Shown here one piece after another: positions 50,401-58,951 of a stretch of DNA of 64,000 bases. The notes under the pieces were generated by a model. The model worked only from the letters and a program-made list of their open reading frames with translations, did not search any database and was not told the origin of the DNA. A program made the position numbers and the translations under genes. Each line of letters opens with the position of its first letter. Position 1 is the stretch's first letter. This DNA is from CAG-390 sp003523225 (lineage in GTDB: Bacteria; Bacillota; Clostridia; Oscillospirales; CAG-272), in the NCBI GenBank assembly GCA_902461815.1, contig CABPZE010000008.1, positions 1-64,000 of the forward strand. The letters are read 5' to 3'.

Positions 50401-52933
50401 GGCGGCGTGGGATGCAAACGGACTTCTCAGCTGCTCCGTCAGCGGCAGTCTCAGCTATGATATCTATGCGCATTTCCACGTGCTGAAAACGCTGGCTCAG
50501 CAGGAGGAATATCAGATCCAGTACGGGCTTTACCCCTACGATAACAGCGAAAATATCCCGGGGGACTACGGAGCGCACTTCACCAGTGATATCGCCGACT
50601 TTGCGGATCATTACGATCTGATGAAGCTCAACAACAAAGAAGGCTGGAGCCGGGCAAACGGCGTATGGTCGTATTACGAGAACGGCGTGGCGCTGACCGG
50701 AGTCCACAAGCTGCCCAGCCACTCTGCGGAGGAGGATGGGGAGTACTGGTATGACTTCGGCGATACCGGCACGTGCCGTGATAAGCTGACGGGCATCTTT
50801 GAAAAGGACGGTGCGCGTTACTATGCCCGCATGGGCGTGCTTACCTCAGGATGGCAGTCTATCGTGGCTGACGACGGCGAATCCTACTTCTACTATTTTG
50901 ACAAATCCGACTACACGATGTATACGGGAGTCCGCACTGTTGCGGGTCTTACCTACACCTTCAACGATGACGGTCAGCTCGTGCGCGGTGCGTTCCGCAC
51001 AGACGCAAACGGCACAAAGTATTTTGTCGCGGGCGAGTCGTGGTTCCGCAGATTCGTAACACTTGATGAGGGCACCTACTGGCTGGACGTCAACGGATAC
51101 GTTGCATACGGCAATGCCCATACGGTCACTGACAACGTAAAAGACGTTACATGGTATCACTTTGATGAGAATACCGGTCTTATGACGGGGCTTTGCAACG
51201 GATTTTTCGAATATCAGGGCGAACGCTACTATTGCGATGAAAACGGCAAGGTGTTTTATGGCATTATCAAGACTGAAAATGGCATAGTCTACTCTGCCAC
51301 ACGCGGCAAGCTCTATGTAAACATGAGCTGCTACGTTGATTCGACCACCGCTGCCAAGGGCTGCACGCTTGAAACGGGTAAATACTGGTGCGATGAAAAC
51401 GGATTTATTGTAGGCAACGGCTTTGCCACCATCGAGGGAAGTACATACTACTTCGTTGACTATGTGCGCACCAAGGGCTTTGCAAAGATCGACGGCGCTT
51501 ACTATCTCTTCAATGCCGGAAACGGCAAGATGTACAAGGACGCAAATATGTGGGTCCCTGCGAACAGCTTGGGTGTTGAGGCAGGAATGCACTACTTTGC
51601 CGCGGACGGCAAGATGTTCGTTCCCGATCTTGAGACCGGAGTCAAGAAGATAGTGAACGAAAACGGCAAGCTCTATTTCACTATCGACGGTGTAAAGATG
51701 AAGGACGGTCTTTACGAGCTTGACGGCGAGTATTACTATGCGCAGTACAGCGGCGAGCTGGCGGTAAGCAAGTCCATTTACGTGACTACGGATGTTCTCA
51801 GCGGAACCGGCTGGTACGGCTTTGACGCTGAGGGTAAGCTCATAAAGAACGGCTTTATCAACGCGGCGGACGGCTATACCTACTATTACAGCGACGGAGT
51901 GCGCGCCAAGGGCTTTACAAAGATAGACGACGCTTACTATCTCTTCAATGCCGGAAGCGGTAAGATGTACAAGGACGCAAATATGTGGGTCCCTGCCAAC
52001 AGCTACGGAATTGAAGCCGGAATGCACTACTTTGAGGCGGACGGAAAGATGTTCGTTCCCAATCTTGAGACCGGAGTCAGGAAGATAGTGAACGAAAACG
52101 GAAAGCTTTATTTCACTGTTGACGGCGTAAAGCTGACCAACTGCCTTTGCGAGCTTGACGGCGAATATTACTTCGCGCAGTACAGCGGCGAGCTGGCGGT
52201 AAGCAAGTCAGTTTACGTGCAGACGGATGTTCTCAGCGGAAACGGCTGGTACGGCTTTGACGCTGATGGTAAGCTCATAAGGAACGGATTTATCAACGCG
52301 GCGGACGGCTACACCTACTATTACAGTGACGGCGTGCGCGCCAAGGGCTTTACAAAGATAGATGATGCTTACTATCTCTTCAATGCCGGAAGCGGCAAGA
52401 TGTACAAGGACGCAAATATGTGGGTCCCTGCCAACAGCTACGGAATTGAAGCCGGAATGCACTACTTTGAGGCGGACGGAAAGATGTTCGTTCCCAATCT
52501 TGAGACCGGAGTCAGGAAGATAGTGAACGAAAACGGAAAGCTTTATTTCACTGTTGACGGCGTAAAGCTGACCAACTGCCTTTGCGAGCTTGACGGCGAA
52601 TATTACTTCGCGCAGTACAGCGGCGAGCTGGCGGTAAGCAAGTCAGTTTACGTGCAGACGGATGTTCTCAGCGGAAACGGCTGGTACGGCTTTGACGCTG
52701 ATGGTAAGCTCATAAGGAACGGATTTATCAACGCGGCGGACGGCTACACCTACTATTACAGTGACGGCGTGCGCGCCAAGGGCTTTACAAAGATAGACGG
52801 CGCTTACTATCTCTTCAATGCCGGAAGCGGCAAAATGGCAAAGGACGCAAATATGTGGGTTCCTGCCAACAGCTACGGAGTCGAAGCCGGAATGCACTAC
52901 TTTGACGCAAACGGCATAATGGCTGACGCCTGA
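47414..52933 (+). CDS. Large secreted phosphodiester glycosidase-domain protein with cell-wall-binding repeats
   Basis: 1839 residues from the ATG at 47414 (AAAGGAATT upstream). Signal peptide to about residue 29 (PITAWA). A unique N-terminal domain runs to about 330. A phosphodiester glycosidase (NAGPA) domain spans about 332-579, with YNAVLGVNADYYDM, RTCVGITYDGQVVLMVLDG and the signature SAINLDGGGSSTFA. An Ig-like BIG domain (about 585-675) follows, then a beta-rich region with a coiled segment, then cell-wall-binding repeats from about 1075 to the end. The last four repeats have a 145-residue period. Related domains uncover mannose 6-phosphate in animals and cut phosphodiester-linked sugars in bacteria. 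A substrate bearing LicD-added phosphodiesters is my inference. Confidence 0.87.
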   Translation: MYRSKEARILSVLLTVIMIFGMLPITAWAEGDTDTGAATGYSEFLTSLGELETYADAYVLEHADEDAVALVINYIRCGVEKYTSSLWTTFCGPEKTAFVNYVSEQDKANGTSASRLRDLSCFTLPHGGEVDFTHMFGCMDMAYHTGNQNTADLGSWAGDICDLIQLTSNAGVTGTVEEMAEEIRTSNDKYFLYDAPDANSFGILDLYGDLDSFYILSKLDGSNTISSVMKNYFTASLTDAIRVKFFLQNRLGGVSAKEDIRNEVYEIYCGNEGIRTLEGTYLPDGVNADLRKACCYAFADYLYETVKDQMDNTYYKVFSTSTSTLAPGVTQEIKMAQTKDDKQIVYYIATVDITRSDVSIYANYNNNDGSVLGMSRVTDQMDAAQQKHSDPNDAENYIPNYNAVLGVNADYYDMSNGCPSGVLVMDGVQYHDFNGRTFFAILNDGTAVIGGSDEWETYKNDIKEAVGAHTWLVKDGQIAVTDTSDYYKTRASRTCVGITYDGQVVLMVLDGRQEPFSAGGNALEIAQIMLDAGCVSAINLDGGGSSTFAAKGEGEESVSVVNRPSDGYERSVSSSLLVVSTAKPSSVFDHAVITAEYDYLTPGTELGVRVYGVTPVGGAIDIPEGSTLKVSDTSIGSVTSDGVFTALAVGDVKVQLVGADGTVLGSKTLHVVEPTELAFTKRTVNAVYGEATELPLEATYNGNAVKINPGDVQFGFLKITLESIGEVEGGAVNTTKTELVFEYPEAGTISGFSFTPNIGSDLRTLTVGAVLKSKLAELEATINSEYAAAYAEAKSKGYSDAEAAIQAQTAAVNKALDNATRITVYLYSSDEANFDFNDATGGSGVLAWNRDVPGSDYSGDDDIYYLTATGATGEAAYVFAVDMSKVPIPEKLTGLLYMLPGGDQEGRTAWDFLLQLAERISPLTTVTITLDFPEGFTADISELRLANEYFTLTSTDIVGNRLTVVCNFIEQSEPINPATANPLCVLSGLKLIPTDAAAWDANGLLSCSVSGSLSYDIYAHFHVLKTLAQQEEYQIQYGLYPYDNSENIPGDYGAHFTSDIADFADHYDLMKLNNKEGWSRANGVWSYYENGVALTGVHKLPSHSAEEDGEYWYDFGDTGTCRDKLTGIFEKDGARYYARMGVLTSGWQSIVADDGESYFYYFDKSDYTMYTGVRTVAGLTYTFNDDGQLVRGAFRTDANGTKYFVAGESWFRRFVTLDEGTYWLDVNGYVAYGNAHTVTDNVKDVTWYHFDENTGLMTGLCNGFFEYQGERYYCDENGKVFYGIIKTENGIVYSATRGKLYVNMSCYVDSTTAAKGCTLETGKYWCDENGFIVGNGFATIEGSTYYFVDYVRTKGFAKIDGAYYLFNAGNGKMYKDANMWVPANSLGVEAGMHYFAADGKMFVPDLETGVKKIVNENGKLYFTIDGVKMKDGLYELDGEYYYAQYSGELAVSKSIYVTTDVLSGTGWYGFDAEGKLIKNGFINAADGYTYYYSDGVRAKGFTKIDDAYYLFNAGSGKMYKDANMWVPANSYGIEAGMHYFEADGKMFVPNLETGVRKIVNENGKLYFTVDGVKLTNCLCELDGEYYFAQYSGELAVSKSVYVQTDVLSGNGWYGFDADGKLIRNGFINAADGYTYYYSDGVRAKGFTKIDDAYYLFNAGSGKMYKDANMWVPANSYGIEAGMHYFEADGKMFVPNLETGVRKIVNENGKLYFTVDGVKLTNCLCELDGEYYFAQYSGELAVSKSVYVQTDVLSGNGWYGFDADGKLIRNGFINAADGYTYYYSDGVRAKGFTKIDGAYYLFNAGSGKMAKDANMWVPANSYGVEAGMHYFDANGIMADA
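51422..52930 (+). repeat. Tandem 435-bp coding repeats
   Basis: Four units with a 435-bp period encode the C-terminal cell-wall-binding repeats. Matching points are 51494, 51929, 52364 and 52799. The stretches from about 52020 and 52455 appear identical base for base over nearly the whole unit, while the first unit has diverged. This points to recent expansion by recombination or slippage. Confidence 0.88.
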
Positions 52934-52955
52934 GCTTAACTGAAAAACAAAGACA

Positions 52956-52986
52956 GCGGGATCTCACGGAGTCCGTGAGATCCCGC
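52956..52986. terminator. 14-bp hairpin after the large secreted protein gene
   Basis: GCGGGATCTCACGG, loop AGT, and its exact complement, between the stop codon and the next ATG. No U-tract. It could end the upstream transcript in part, or protect mRNA ends. Confidence 0.6.
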
Positions 52987-53003
52987 ATAAGAGTTACGGT
53001 AAC

Positions 53004-53795
53004 ATGAAAACAGAAACTCTGGTTGCGACAATTGATCAGACGGATATTTCTCTGATCGGAAAAATGAATATACAGACCGACGCCCTGATAGGAAATCAAT
53101 GCGGTCGCGCCTCTGAGGAAACGGTATACCTGAACGGCAACAGGATAGTATATCTGAATACGGCAGAGCGCGGAGTCGGTCGCAACCGGAATCTGCTTAT
53201 CGAAAGGGCGACCGGGGATATCTGTATTTGCGCGGATGACGATATGCGCTTCAAGGACGGTTATCCCGAGATCGCCATGAAAGCATTTGGCGAATGTCCC
53301 GACGCGGATATTCTGCTTTTCAATCTGATCGAAAAGAATCCCCGGCGCTACATCAATAAAAAGATTATGCGTGTGCGCCGCCACAATTACGCAAAATACG
53401 GCGCCGCCAGAATGGCATTTCGCCGTGAAGCGGTACAGACCTCCGGGATCAGCTTCAATTTATCCTTTGGCGGCGGTGCAAGGTACGGCTCGGGAGAGGA
53501 CACCGTCTTTCTGAAGGAATGTCTTGATAAAGGTCTCAGGATATATGCTGTTCCTTATTTCCTTGCCGAGATAGATCAGGCGGCGGCGTCGACCTGGTTT
53601 TCGGGTCATGACGTTAAGTTTTTCCGCGACAAGGGGGCGCTTTACGCCTGCCTGCATCCGATCGCCTGGCGCGCATATATCATTCGTTTTGTAATTCGCT
53701 ACCGCAAAAAATACAGTGGGGAAATGACGCTTATGCAGGCTTTGAAGCATATGCTTGCCGGGGGCAGGGAGTATCTGTCCGAGGCGGAGGAGTGA
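53004..53795 (+). CDS. Glycosyltransferase (GT-A fold, divergent family 2)
   Basis: 263 residues. The usual N-terminal beta strand is atypical (LVATIDQTDISLIGKM), but GVGRNRNLLIERATGDICICADDDMRF gives a clear donor-site motif with the DDD metal triad. GSGEDTVFLKECLDKGL supplies the ED catalytic-site region. A basic C-terminal part (IRYRKKYSGEM) could associate with the membrane. The ribosome-binding site is weak, and the 14-bp hairpin sits just upstream. It is three bases from the next gene. Assignment to a transferase is firm; the sugar is unknown. Confidence 0.78.
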   Translation: MKTETLVATIDQTDISLIGKMNIQTDALIGNQCGRASEETVYLNGNRIVYLNTAERGVGRNRNLLIERATGDICICADDDMRFKDGYPEIAMKAFGECPDADILLFNLIEKNPRRYINKKIMRVRRHNYAKYGAARMAFRREAVQTSGISFNLSFGGGARYGSGEDTVFLKECLDKGLRIYAVPYFLAEIDQAAASTWFSGHDVKFFRDKGALYACLHPIAWRAYIIRFVIRYRKKYSGEMTLMQALKHMLAGGREYLSEAEE

Positions 53796-53798
53796 GAC

Positions 53799-54764
53799 GT
53801 GGAGTTCAGTATCATTGTCCCGACGTACAATTCCGCACGTTTTCTTAAGTCTTGTATCGACTCGGTAAAGGCGCAGCGGTTTTCCGACTGGGAGCTTGTG
53901 ATAGTAAACGACGGCTCGACCGATGAGAGCGATGCAATACTCGGTCGCTGTGCCGCGGAGGATGGCAGGATACATATTATCAGCCAGGACAATCGCGGGC
54001 AGTTTTTTGCAAGACAGCGCGGGATAGAGGCGGCGGTCGGCGAATATCTTGTTTTCCTTGACAGCGATGATGAGCTTGAGCCTGAATGCCTTTCGGCGCT
54101 CGATAAGATACTGAGTGCCCGGAAGTGGGATATTGTCATGTATACGGGGCGGATAATCGCTGACGGGCACGACACCGGCAGGACGATAGGCGAGGCTTTT
54201 CCGGAGTCGCGCGAGGTGTCGGTCCGGTGGCTGCGGCAAAGTCTGATATCGTCAAACGCTATCAATTCACTTTGCATAAAGGCTATCCGCCGCACACTGT
54301 TTTGCGGGGACAGGACGGATTATTCCGGCTTTGCGGGAACGCACTGCGGCGAGGACAAGGTGCGGCTTCTTTATCCTGTTACACACGCGGAGCGCATTTT
54401 TTATATTACAGATCGGCTTTATCGGTACAACCGTCGACCGGACAGCGTTATGCACCGTTTCTGCATTGATGCTGTTCCGCGTATGATGGCGGGCGAGATG
54501 TTTTCAATGCTCCGCGTTTATATGGAAAAGTGGGGCATGACAGAGCGTAAATACAAAAGTCAGCTTGAAGCCTATGAGATACGGACATTTCTTTCGGTCT
54601 ACTACGGAATGAGGCGGGAATGCCGTACCCGGGAGGAGAAAAAAGCGTTCCGCAGTTATCCGTGGAATATGCATCCGGGGACGCTCACACCGGGCAGCTT
54701 TTTTTGCAGCCGGATAAGCATAAAAGAAAAATTTATGCTGTTGGCGGCAGCTTTACGGTTATAG
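53799..54764 (+). CDS. Glycosyltransferase family 2
   Basis: Opens MEFSIIVPTYNSARFLKSCIDSVKAQRFSDWELVIVNDGSTDESD, the canonical GT2 donor domain. The DxD box is VFLDSDDELEPECL at about 86. The second half (about 150-321) is less conserved and contains basic segments. The start codon is GTG with GGAGG upstream. Length 321. Likely one of four sugar transfers building the repeat unit exported by the flippase encoded next. Confidence 0.88.
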   Translation: MEFSIIVPTYNSARFLKSCIDSVKAQRFSDWELVIVNDGSTDESDAILGRCAAEDGRIHIISQDNRGQFFARQRGIEAAVGEYLVFLDSDDELEPECLSALDKILSARKWDIVMYTGRIIADGHDTGRTIGEAFPESREVSVRWLRQSLISSNAINSLCIKAIRRTLFCGDRTDYSGFAGTHCGEDKVRLLYPVTHAERIFYITDRLYRYNRRPDSVMHRFCIDAVPRMMAGEMFSMLRVYMEKWGMTERKYKSQLEAYEIRTFLSVYYGMRRECRTREEKKAFRSYPWNMHPGTLTPGSFFCSRISIKEKFMLLAAALRL

Positions 54765-54785
54765 AGGAGAGATTTTGAAGCCACG

Positions 54786-56279
54786 ATGAAAATTCCAAGG
54801 CTCGGTAAAGCAAAATACAATATTATAACCACACTGCTGAATCAGCTTATCACGACGGCATGCGGGATAATAATTCCGCACATTCTCATTTCCTCCTTCG
54901 GCTCGGAGACCTACGGTATCACCGTTTCCATCACGCAGTTCTTGTCCTACATCACCTTGCTTGAGGGTGGCATCGGCGGCGTTGCGAGAGCCAGACTGTA
55001 CGGTCCGCTGGCACGCAAGGATAACAGCGAGATAAGTGCAGTCTATAATGCCGTAAAGCGGTTTTTTCAATATGTAGCGATAGCTTTTGTGATATACAGC
55101 GCGGTTTTGGGGCTTGTGTATCACGATATTGCTCATGTGAGCATATTTTCAAGAGCATATATATTTGCGCTTGTTATTGTTATCAGCCTTTCCACTCTGG
55201 CAAAGTATATGGGCGGGCTGGCAAACCTGACCCTTATCGTTGCAGATCAAAGGCAGTATATAAACAATCTTATCACAGCCGCAACGACCGTTGCAAACAC
55301 AATAGCAATTATCGTGCTCGTCAATATGAAGACGGACATTATCTGGGTCAAGCTCGGAAGCAGTCTGATCTTCATTGTCCGCCCCCTGCTTTATTCGCTG
55401 TACGTAAAAAAGCATTACGTGCTTCCCAAGACGGAGAAGGGCAAGGCGGTACTTGACCAGAAATGGACAGGCATCGGTCAGCACATTGCATATTTTCTTC
55501 ATACAAACACCGACGTCGTGCTTCTTACGCTGTTTGCCAACGCGCGTCTGATAGCTGTGTATTCGGTGTATCATCTGGTGATAAACAGCATCCGTGCGAT
55601 AACGGAGGCGTTTTCCGGCGGCATGGAAGCAGCGTTCGGAGAGATGATAGCCAAAGGTCAGCTTGCAAAATTACAGCGATCCTACGGCAGATACAAGGCG
55701 CTGCTTACTTCGGTCTCTGTGGTGATGTTCTGCTGTACCGGGGTGCTCATCGTCCCGTTTATAAAGCTCTATACAAAAGGAATCACCGACGCCGACTACA
55801 CTCAGCCGCTTTTTGCGCTTATTATGCTGTTGGCGGAGGCTGTAAACTGTATGATCCTTCCCTGCGCCAGCCTGCCGGTTGCCGCAAACCGTCTTAAGCA
55901 GGCACGGTGGGGCGCTTACGGCGAGGCGATAATAAATATTGCGCTTTCCTGTATTCTGATACAGTGGGATCCGCTGCTTGGCGTGGCGATAGGAACATTG
56001 GCGGCAACGGTGTTCCGCGGAGTCTTTTATATGTTTTACTCCTCAAAGCACCTTCTGCATATTCCGTTTTATAAGCTCATTCTGCGCTTTGTCGGCACGA
56101 TTGCAGTATTGCTTTCGCTTATACTGCTTGGGCGGTTTTTGCTGCAATACGTCACGATCGAAAACTATTTCCAATGGATACTGTGCGGCGCGGCGGTTTT
56201 TGCCGCCGTGGGTATTCCTGCCGCCTTGTATCTGGTGATACGGTCAAAAACATCAGGACCTGAATGTGAGGCAGAATGA
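54786..56279 (+). CDS. wzx: Polysaccharide flippase (Wzx, MOP superfamily)
   Basis: 497 residues with about twelve to fourteen hydrophobic segments. It starts YNIITTLLNQLITTACGIIIPHILISSFGSETYGITVSITQFLSYITLLEGGIG, the typical first two helices of PST exporters. It flips the lipid-linked repeat unit across the membrane for the polymerase encoded two genes later. Start at the ATG at 54786; the upstream GGAGAG lies at normal distance. It shares ATGA with the next gene. Confidence 0.9.
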   Translation: MKIPRLGKAKYNIITTLLNQLITTACGIIIPHILISSFGSETYGITVSITQFLSYITLLEGGIGGVARARLYGPLARKDNSEISAVYNAVKRFFQYVAIAFVIYSAVLGLVYHDIAHVSIFSRAYIFALVIVISLSTLAKYMGGLANLTLIVADQRQYINNLITAATTVANTIAIIVLVNMKTDIIWVKLGSSLIFIVRPLLYSLYVKKHYVLPKTEKGKAVLDQKWTGIGQHIAYFLHTNTDVVLLTLFANARLIAVYSVYHLVINSIRAITEAFSGGMEAAFGEMIAKGQLAKLQRSYGRYKALLTSVSVVMFCCTGVLIVPFIKLYTKGITDADYTQPLFALIMLLAEAVNCMILPCASLPVAANRLKQARWGAYGEAIINIALSCILIQWDPLLGVAIGTLAATVFRGVFYMFYSSKHLLHIPFYKLILRFVGTIAVLLSLILLGRFLLQYVTIENYFQWILCGAAVFAAVGIPAALYLVIRSKTSGPECEAE

Positions 56280-57439
56280 AGCGTATTCTTATTGTGAATA
56301 ATAATATGCATATCGGCGGTGTGCAAAAGGCACTGCTTGATCTGCTTAATGAAATACATAAAGATCATGATATTACGCTGCTGCTGTTTTATAATGGCGG
56401 CGGGCTTATGAAGTCTGTTCCGGAAGATGTAAGGGTGATTTCCCCCGCGGCGCCTTTTAAGTATTGGGGAATGACAAAAAAAGACGCCGCAACCTTTGGC
56501 AGCCGTGCGGCAAGAGCCTTTTTTGCGGCAATGACCCGAGTGTTCGGGCGGGCCGCGGCGCTTCGTCTTGCGTATCCGTTTCAGAAAAAGCTGTGCGGAT
56601 ACGACGTGGCAATATCCTTTCTGCACAGCGGCGCTCCCGATACCTTTTACGGCGGGTGCAACGAATTTGTGCTTGATCGCGTGGAAGCCGAAAAAAAGAT
56701 AACCTTTCTCCACTGCGACTATGAAAGGATCGGCGCGGCGTCGGAATACAACGCCGGGATATACCGCAGGTTTGATATGATCGCCGCGTGCTCCGAGGGG
56801 TGCCGCGAGGCATTCCTGCGCGTGATGCCGGAGCTTGCCGCAAAAACCACGGTCGTTCCCAACTGCCACGATTACGCTAAGATCAGGAGCATGGCGGAAC
56901 GCGAGCCTGAGACGGCGGCAAAGGACAGGCTGAATATTGTGACGGTTGCACGTTTCGGCAAGGAAAAGGGCATTCTGCGCGCTGTCCGGGCTGTGGCGGA
57001 GCTTGGAGAGCGTGGAAAAGAAGTTTGCTACCGCATAATCGGGGACGGGGCGGAATATTCCGAGGCGGCGGCGCTGGTAAAGTCGGCAGGGCTGGAGGAT
57101 ACGGTGTTTTTGCTCGGCGAGAGGGAAAACCCGTACGGCTACATGAAAGCCGCCGACCTGCTGCTTATCCCCTCTGTATCCGAAGCCGCGCCTATGGTCA
57201 TAGGAGAGGCGGCAAGCCTTGGAACGCCGGTACTTACGACAGAGACGTCCTCCGCCCGCGAGATGGTTCTGGAGACCGGATACGGCTGGCTGTGTGAAAA
57301 TTCAACGGACGGGATACGTCGCGGGATAGAAATGCTGCTTTCTGACCCACGGCTGATCCGGGAGAGAAAAGAATATCTTCGGACGCTGAAGCCCGATAAC
57401 GCCGCCGCCATCAAGAGTTTTTCGGAGTTGGTACGTTAA
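56276..57439 (+). CDS. Glycosyltransferase family 4
   Basis: GT-B enzyme of 387 residues. MKRILIVNNNMHIGGVQKALLDLLNEI is the acceptor-side loop. TVARFGKEKGILRAVRAVAEL and SVSEAAPMVIGEAASLGTPVLTTETSSA give the donor-side motifs, where the usual first Glu of the E-x7-E is in SEAAPMVIGEA. The ATG overlaps the flippase stop. It shares the overall design of the two GT4 enzymes in the other glycan cluster without close identity. Confidence 0.87.
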   Translation: MKRILIVNNNMHIGGVQKALLDLLNEIHKDHDITLLLFYNGGGLMKSVPEDVRVISPAAPFKYWGMTKKDAATFGSRAARAFFAAMTRVFGRAAALRLAYPFQKKLCGYDVAISFLHSGAPDTFYGGCNEFVLDRVEAEKKITFLHCDYERIGAASEYNAGIYRRFDMIAACSEGCREAFLRVMPELAAKTTVVPNCHDYAKIRSMAEREPETAAKDRLNIVTVARFGKEKGILRAVRAVAELGERGKEVCYRIIGDGAEYSEAAALVKSAGLEDTVFLLGERENPYGYMKAADLLLIPSVSEAAPMVIGEAASLGTPVLTTETSSAREMVLETGYGWLCENSTDGIRRGIEMLLSDPRLIRERKEYLRTLKPDNAAAIKSFSELVR

Positions 57440-57440
57440 T

Positions 57441-58814
57441 ATGCAAAATTCAGAGCTGACAATTGGGATATCTGCAAAAATCAAATTAAATAAGTACGAC
57501 ACCGTTGCTCTTGCGGGCTGTGCGATAATTGCCGCGGCGGTCTGCGTTGCACAGATAAGCGGCAGTACCATACTTATCGCATTGTGCCTGCTTGCGTTTT
57601 TGTTCTTTCATATCTGGTCGTGCATCCGCGATATGTCGCTTTCCGTGCTGCTGTTCTTCCTGCCGTGGAGTCCGCTGCTTAAGCTATATAAAGGCGGTAT
57701 CTCATTTTTTACAATTGCACTGCTGCTCTCATGTGCGATCTATTTTGTAAAAAACAGATTTTCGTTTGACACATATCAGATAATTATTCCCGCCCTCATC
57801 GCGGCGCTTACGCTTGTCGCAAAGGCGATAGGGAATAATTCAATTGACAAAAGCTATATGTTTTTTCTGATAATGCTCGTGCTTTTCCCCTGCGTTATCA
57901 AAAACAACAAGGGAGTTTTTGATTTCTGGAATCTTACGCTGTTTTTTGCGCTCGGAATAATCAGTGCCGCCCTGTCTGCACAGCAGGTTGCCGGATATCA
58001 GAATATTTCACAGTACATCAAGGTCGATTCCTACCTGCGCATTACGCGCTTGTCGGGCTATTACGGCGACCCGAACTTTTATTCCGCGCATATCACGGCG
58101 TGTCTTGCGGGTGTTCAGCTTATACTGATGCGCGAAAGAAACCGGCTGCGTCAGGTCATGCTGCTTATCATCTCGCTCGCATTGCTCTACTGCGGCCTGC
58201 TTTCGGCTTCAAAATCATTTGTTGTCGTCGCGGCATGTCTGGTGCTGGTGTGGATACCCATCCTGCTTGAAAAAAGCAACCGCAGCAACCGCTTCAGGCT
58301 GATAATGGGTATTATATGCGCCGTGCTTATCATGCTGTCCTCGTCGGCGTTTCAGGAGCTGTTGCGTATTTTGGACGACAGGTTCTCTTACGCGGCAAAT
58401 ATTTCTCAGCTTACGACCGGACGAACCGAGATCTGGCTGCGCTATTTCAATGAATTTTCGCACAATGCGCTGCTTACGTTATTTGGCGAAGGCTTTTCCG
58501 CCGTCAACCTGTACGGTCGCGCGTCGCACAATTCGGTCATTCAGGGAATATATCAGTTCGGCATCATCGGCTTTCCGCTACTGTGCCTGTGGATGTATTT
58601 TATGCTGAAAAGCATTTTTGTCGACCTAAAAAGCATGAAGGGCTTGTGGGGAAGCGCTTTGCTGATGTGCATCGGAGTTGTGCTTCCGTGGATGGCGCTG
58701 GATATTCTGTTTTTTGATGAGCTGTTCCTTTTGCCGGTGTATGCCGCGGCAGGGGTCTTGTATATGCAAAGCAATTCTAATGCCCGCCTGACCTTGCAGA
58801 ACAAAAATGCGTAG
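57441..58814 (+). CDS. wzy: O-antigen-type polymerase (Wzy)
   Basis: 457 residues, about eleven hydrophobic segments. The family hallmark is the large outside loop with the conserved LSGYYGDPNFYSAHITACLAGVQ (about 210) and the later TLFGEGFSAVNLYGRASHNSVIQGIYQFGIIGFPLLCLW. It joins repeat units outside the membrane using the flipped lipid-linked donor, and the chain-length regulator at 38609 sets the length. It is the last gene of the cluster, followed by a 15-bp hairpin at 58862-58897. Confidence 0.88.
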   Translation: MQNSELTIGISAKIKLNKYDTVALAGCAIIAAAVCVAQISGSTILIALCLLAFLFFHIWSCIRDMSLSVLLFFLPWSPLLKLYKGGISFFTIALLLSCAIYFVKNRFSFDTYQIIIPALIAALTLVAKAIGNNSIDKSYMFFLIMLVLFPCVIKNNKGVFDFWNLTLFFALGIISAALSAQQVAGYQNISQYIKVDSYLRITRLSGYYGDPNFYSAHITACLAGVQLILMRERNRLRQVMLLIISLALLYCGLLSASKSFVVVAACLVLVWIPILLEKSNRSNRFRLIMGIICAVLIMLSSSAFQELLRILDDRFSYAANISQLTTGRTEIWLRYFNEFSHNALLTLFGEGFSAVNLYGRASHNSVIQGIYQFGIIGFPLLCLWMYFMLKSIFVDLKSMKGLWGSALLMCIGVVLPWMALDILFFDELFLLPVYAAAGVLYMQSNSNARLTLQNKNA

Positions 58815-58861
58815 CAGGTAAATGCAAAAATCCGACGTGCTTTTACCGCAAATAAAATAAT

Positions 58862-58897
58862 TCCGGGAACGGCGATAGGAAGATCGCCGTTCCCGGA
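58862..58897. terminator. 15-bp hairpin at the convergent end of the Wzx/Wzy cluster
   Basis: TCCGGGAACGGCGAT and its exact complement with an AGGAAG loop, then TGCTTTTATG. It sits between two convergent transcripts and may serve both. Confidence 0.7.
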
Positions 58898-58951
58898 TGC
58901 TTTTATGCGGCATATCCAGCCGCAGGGGGCTATGTTCAATTACAGTACGAC

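Noticed and set aside
44426..52897. Several long minus-strand frames inside the two giant secreted protein genes
   Set aside because: They mirror the repeats of the plus-strand genes, lack ribosome-binding sites, and repeat with the same 435-bp period.
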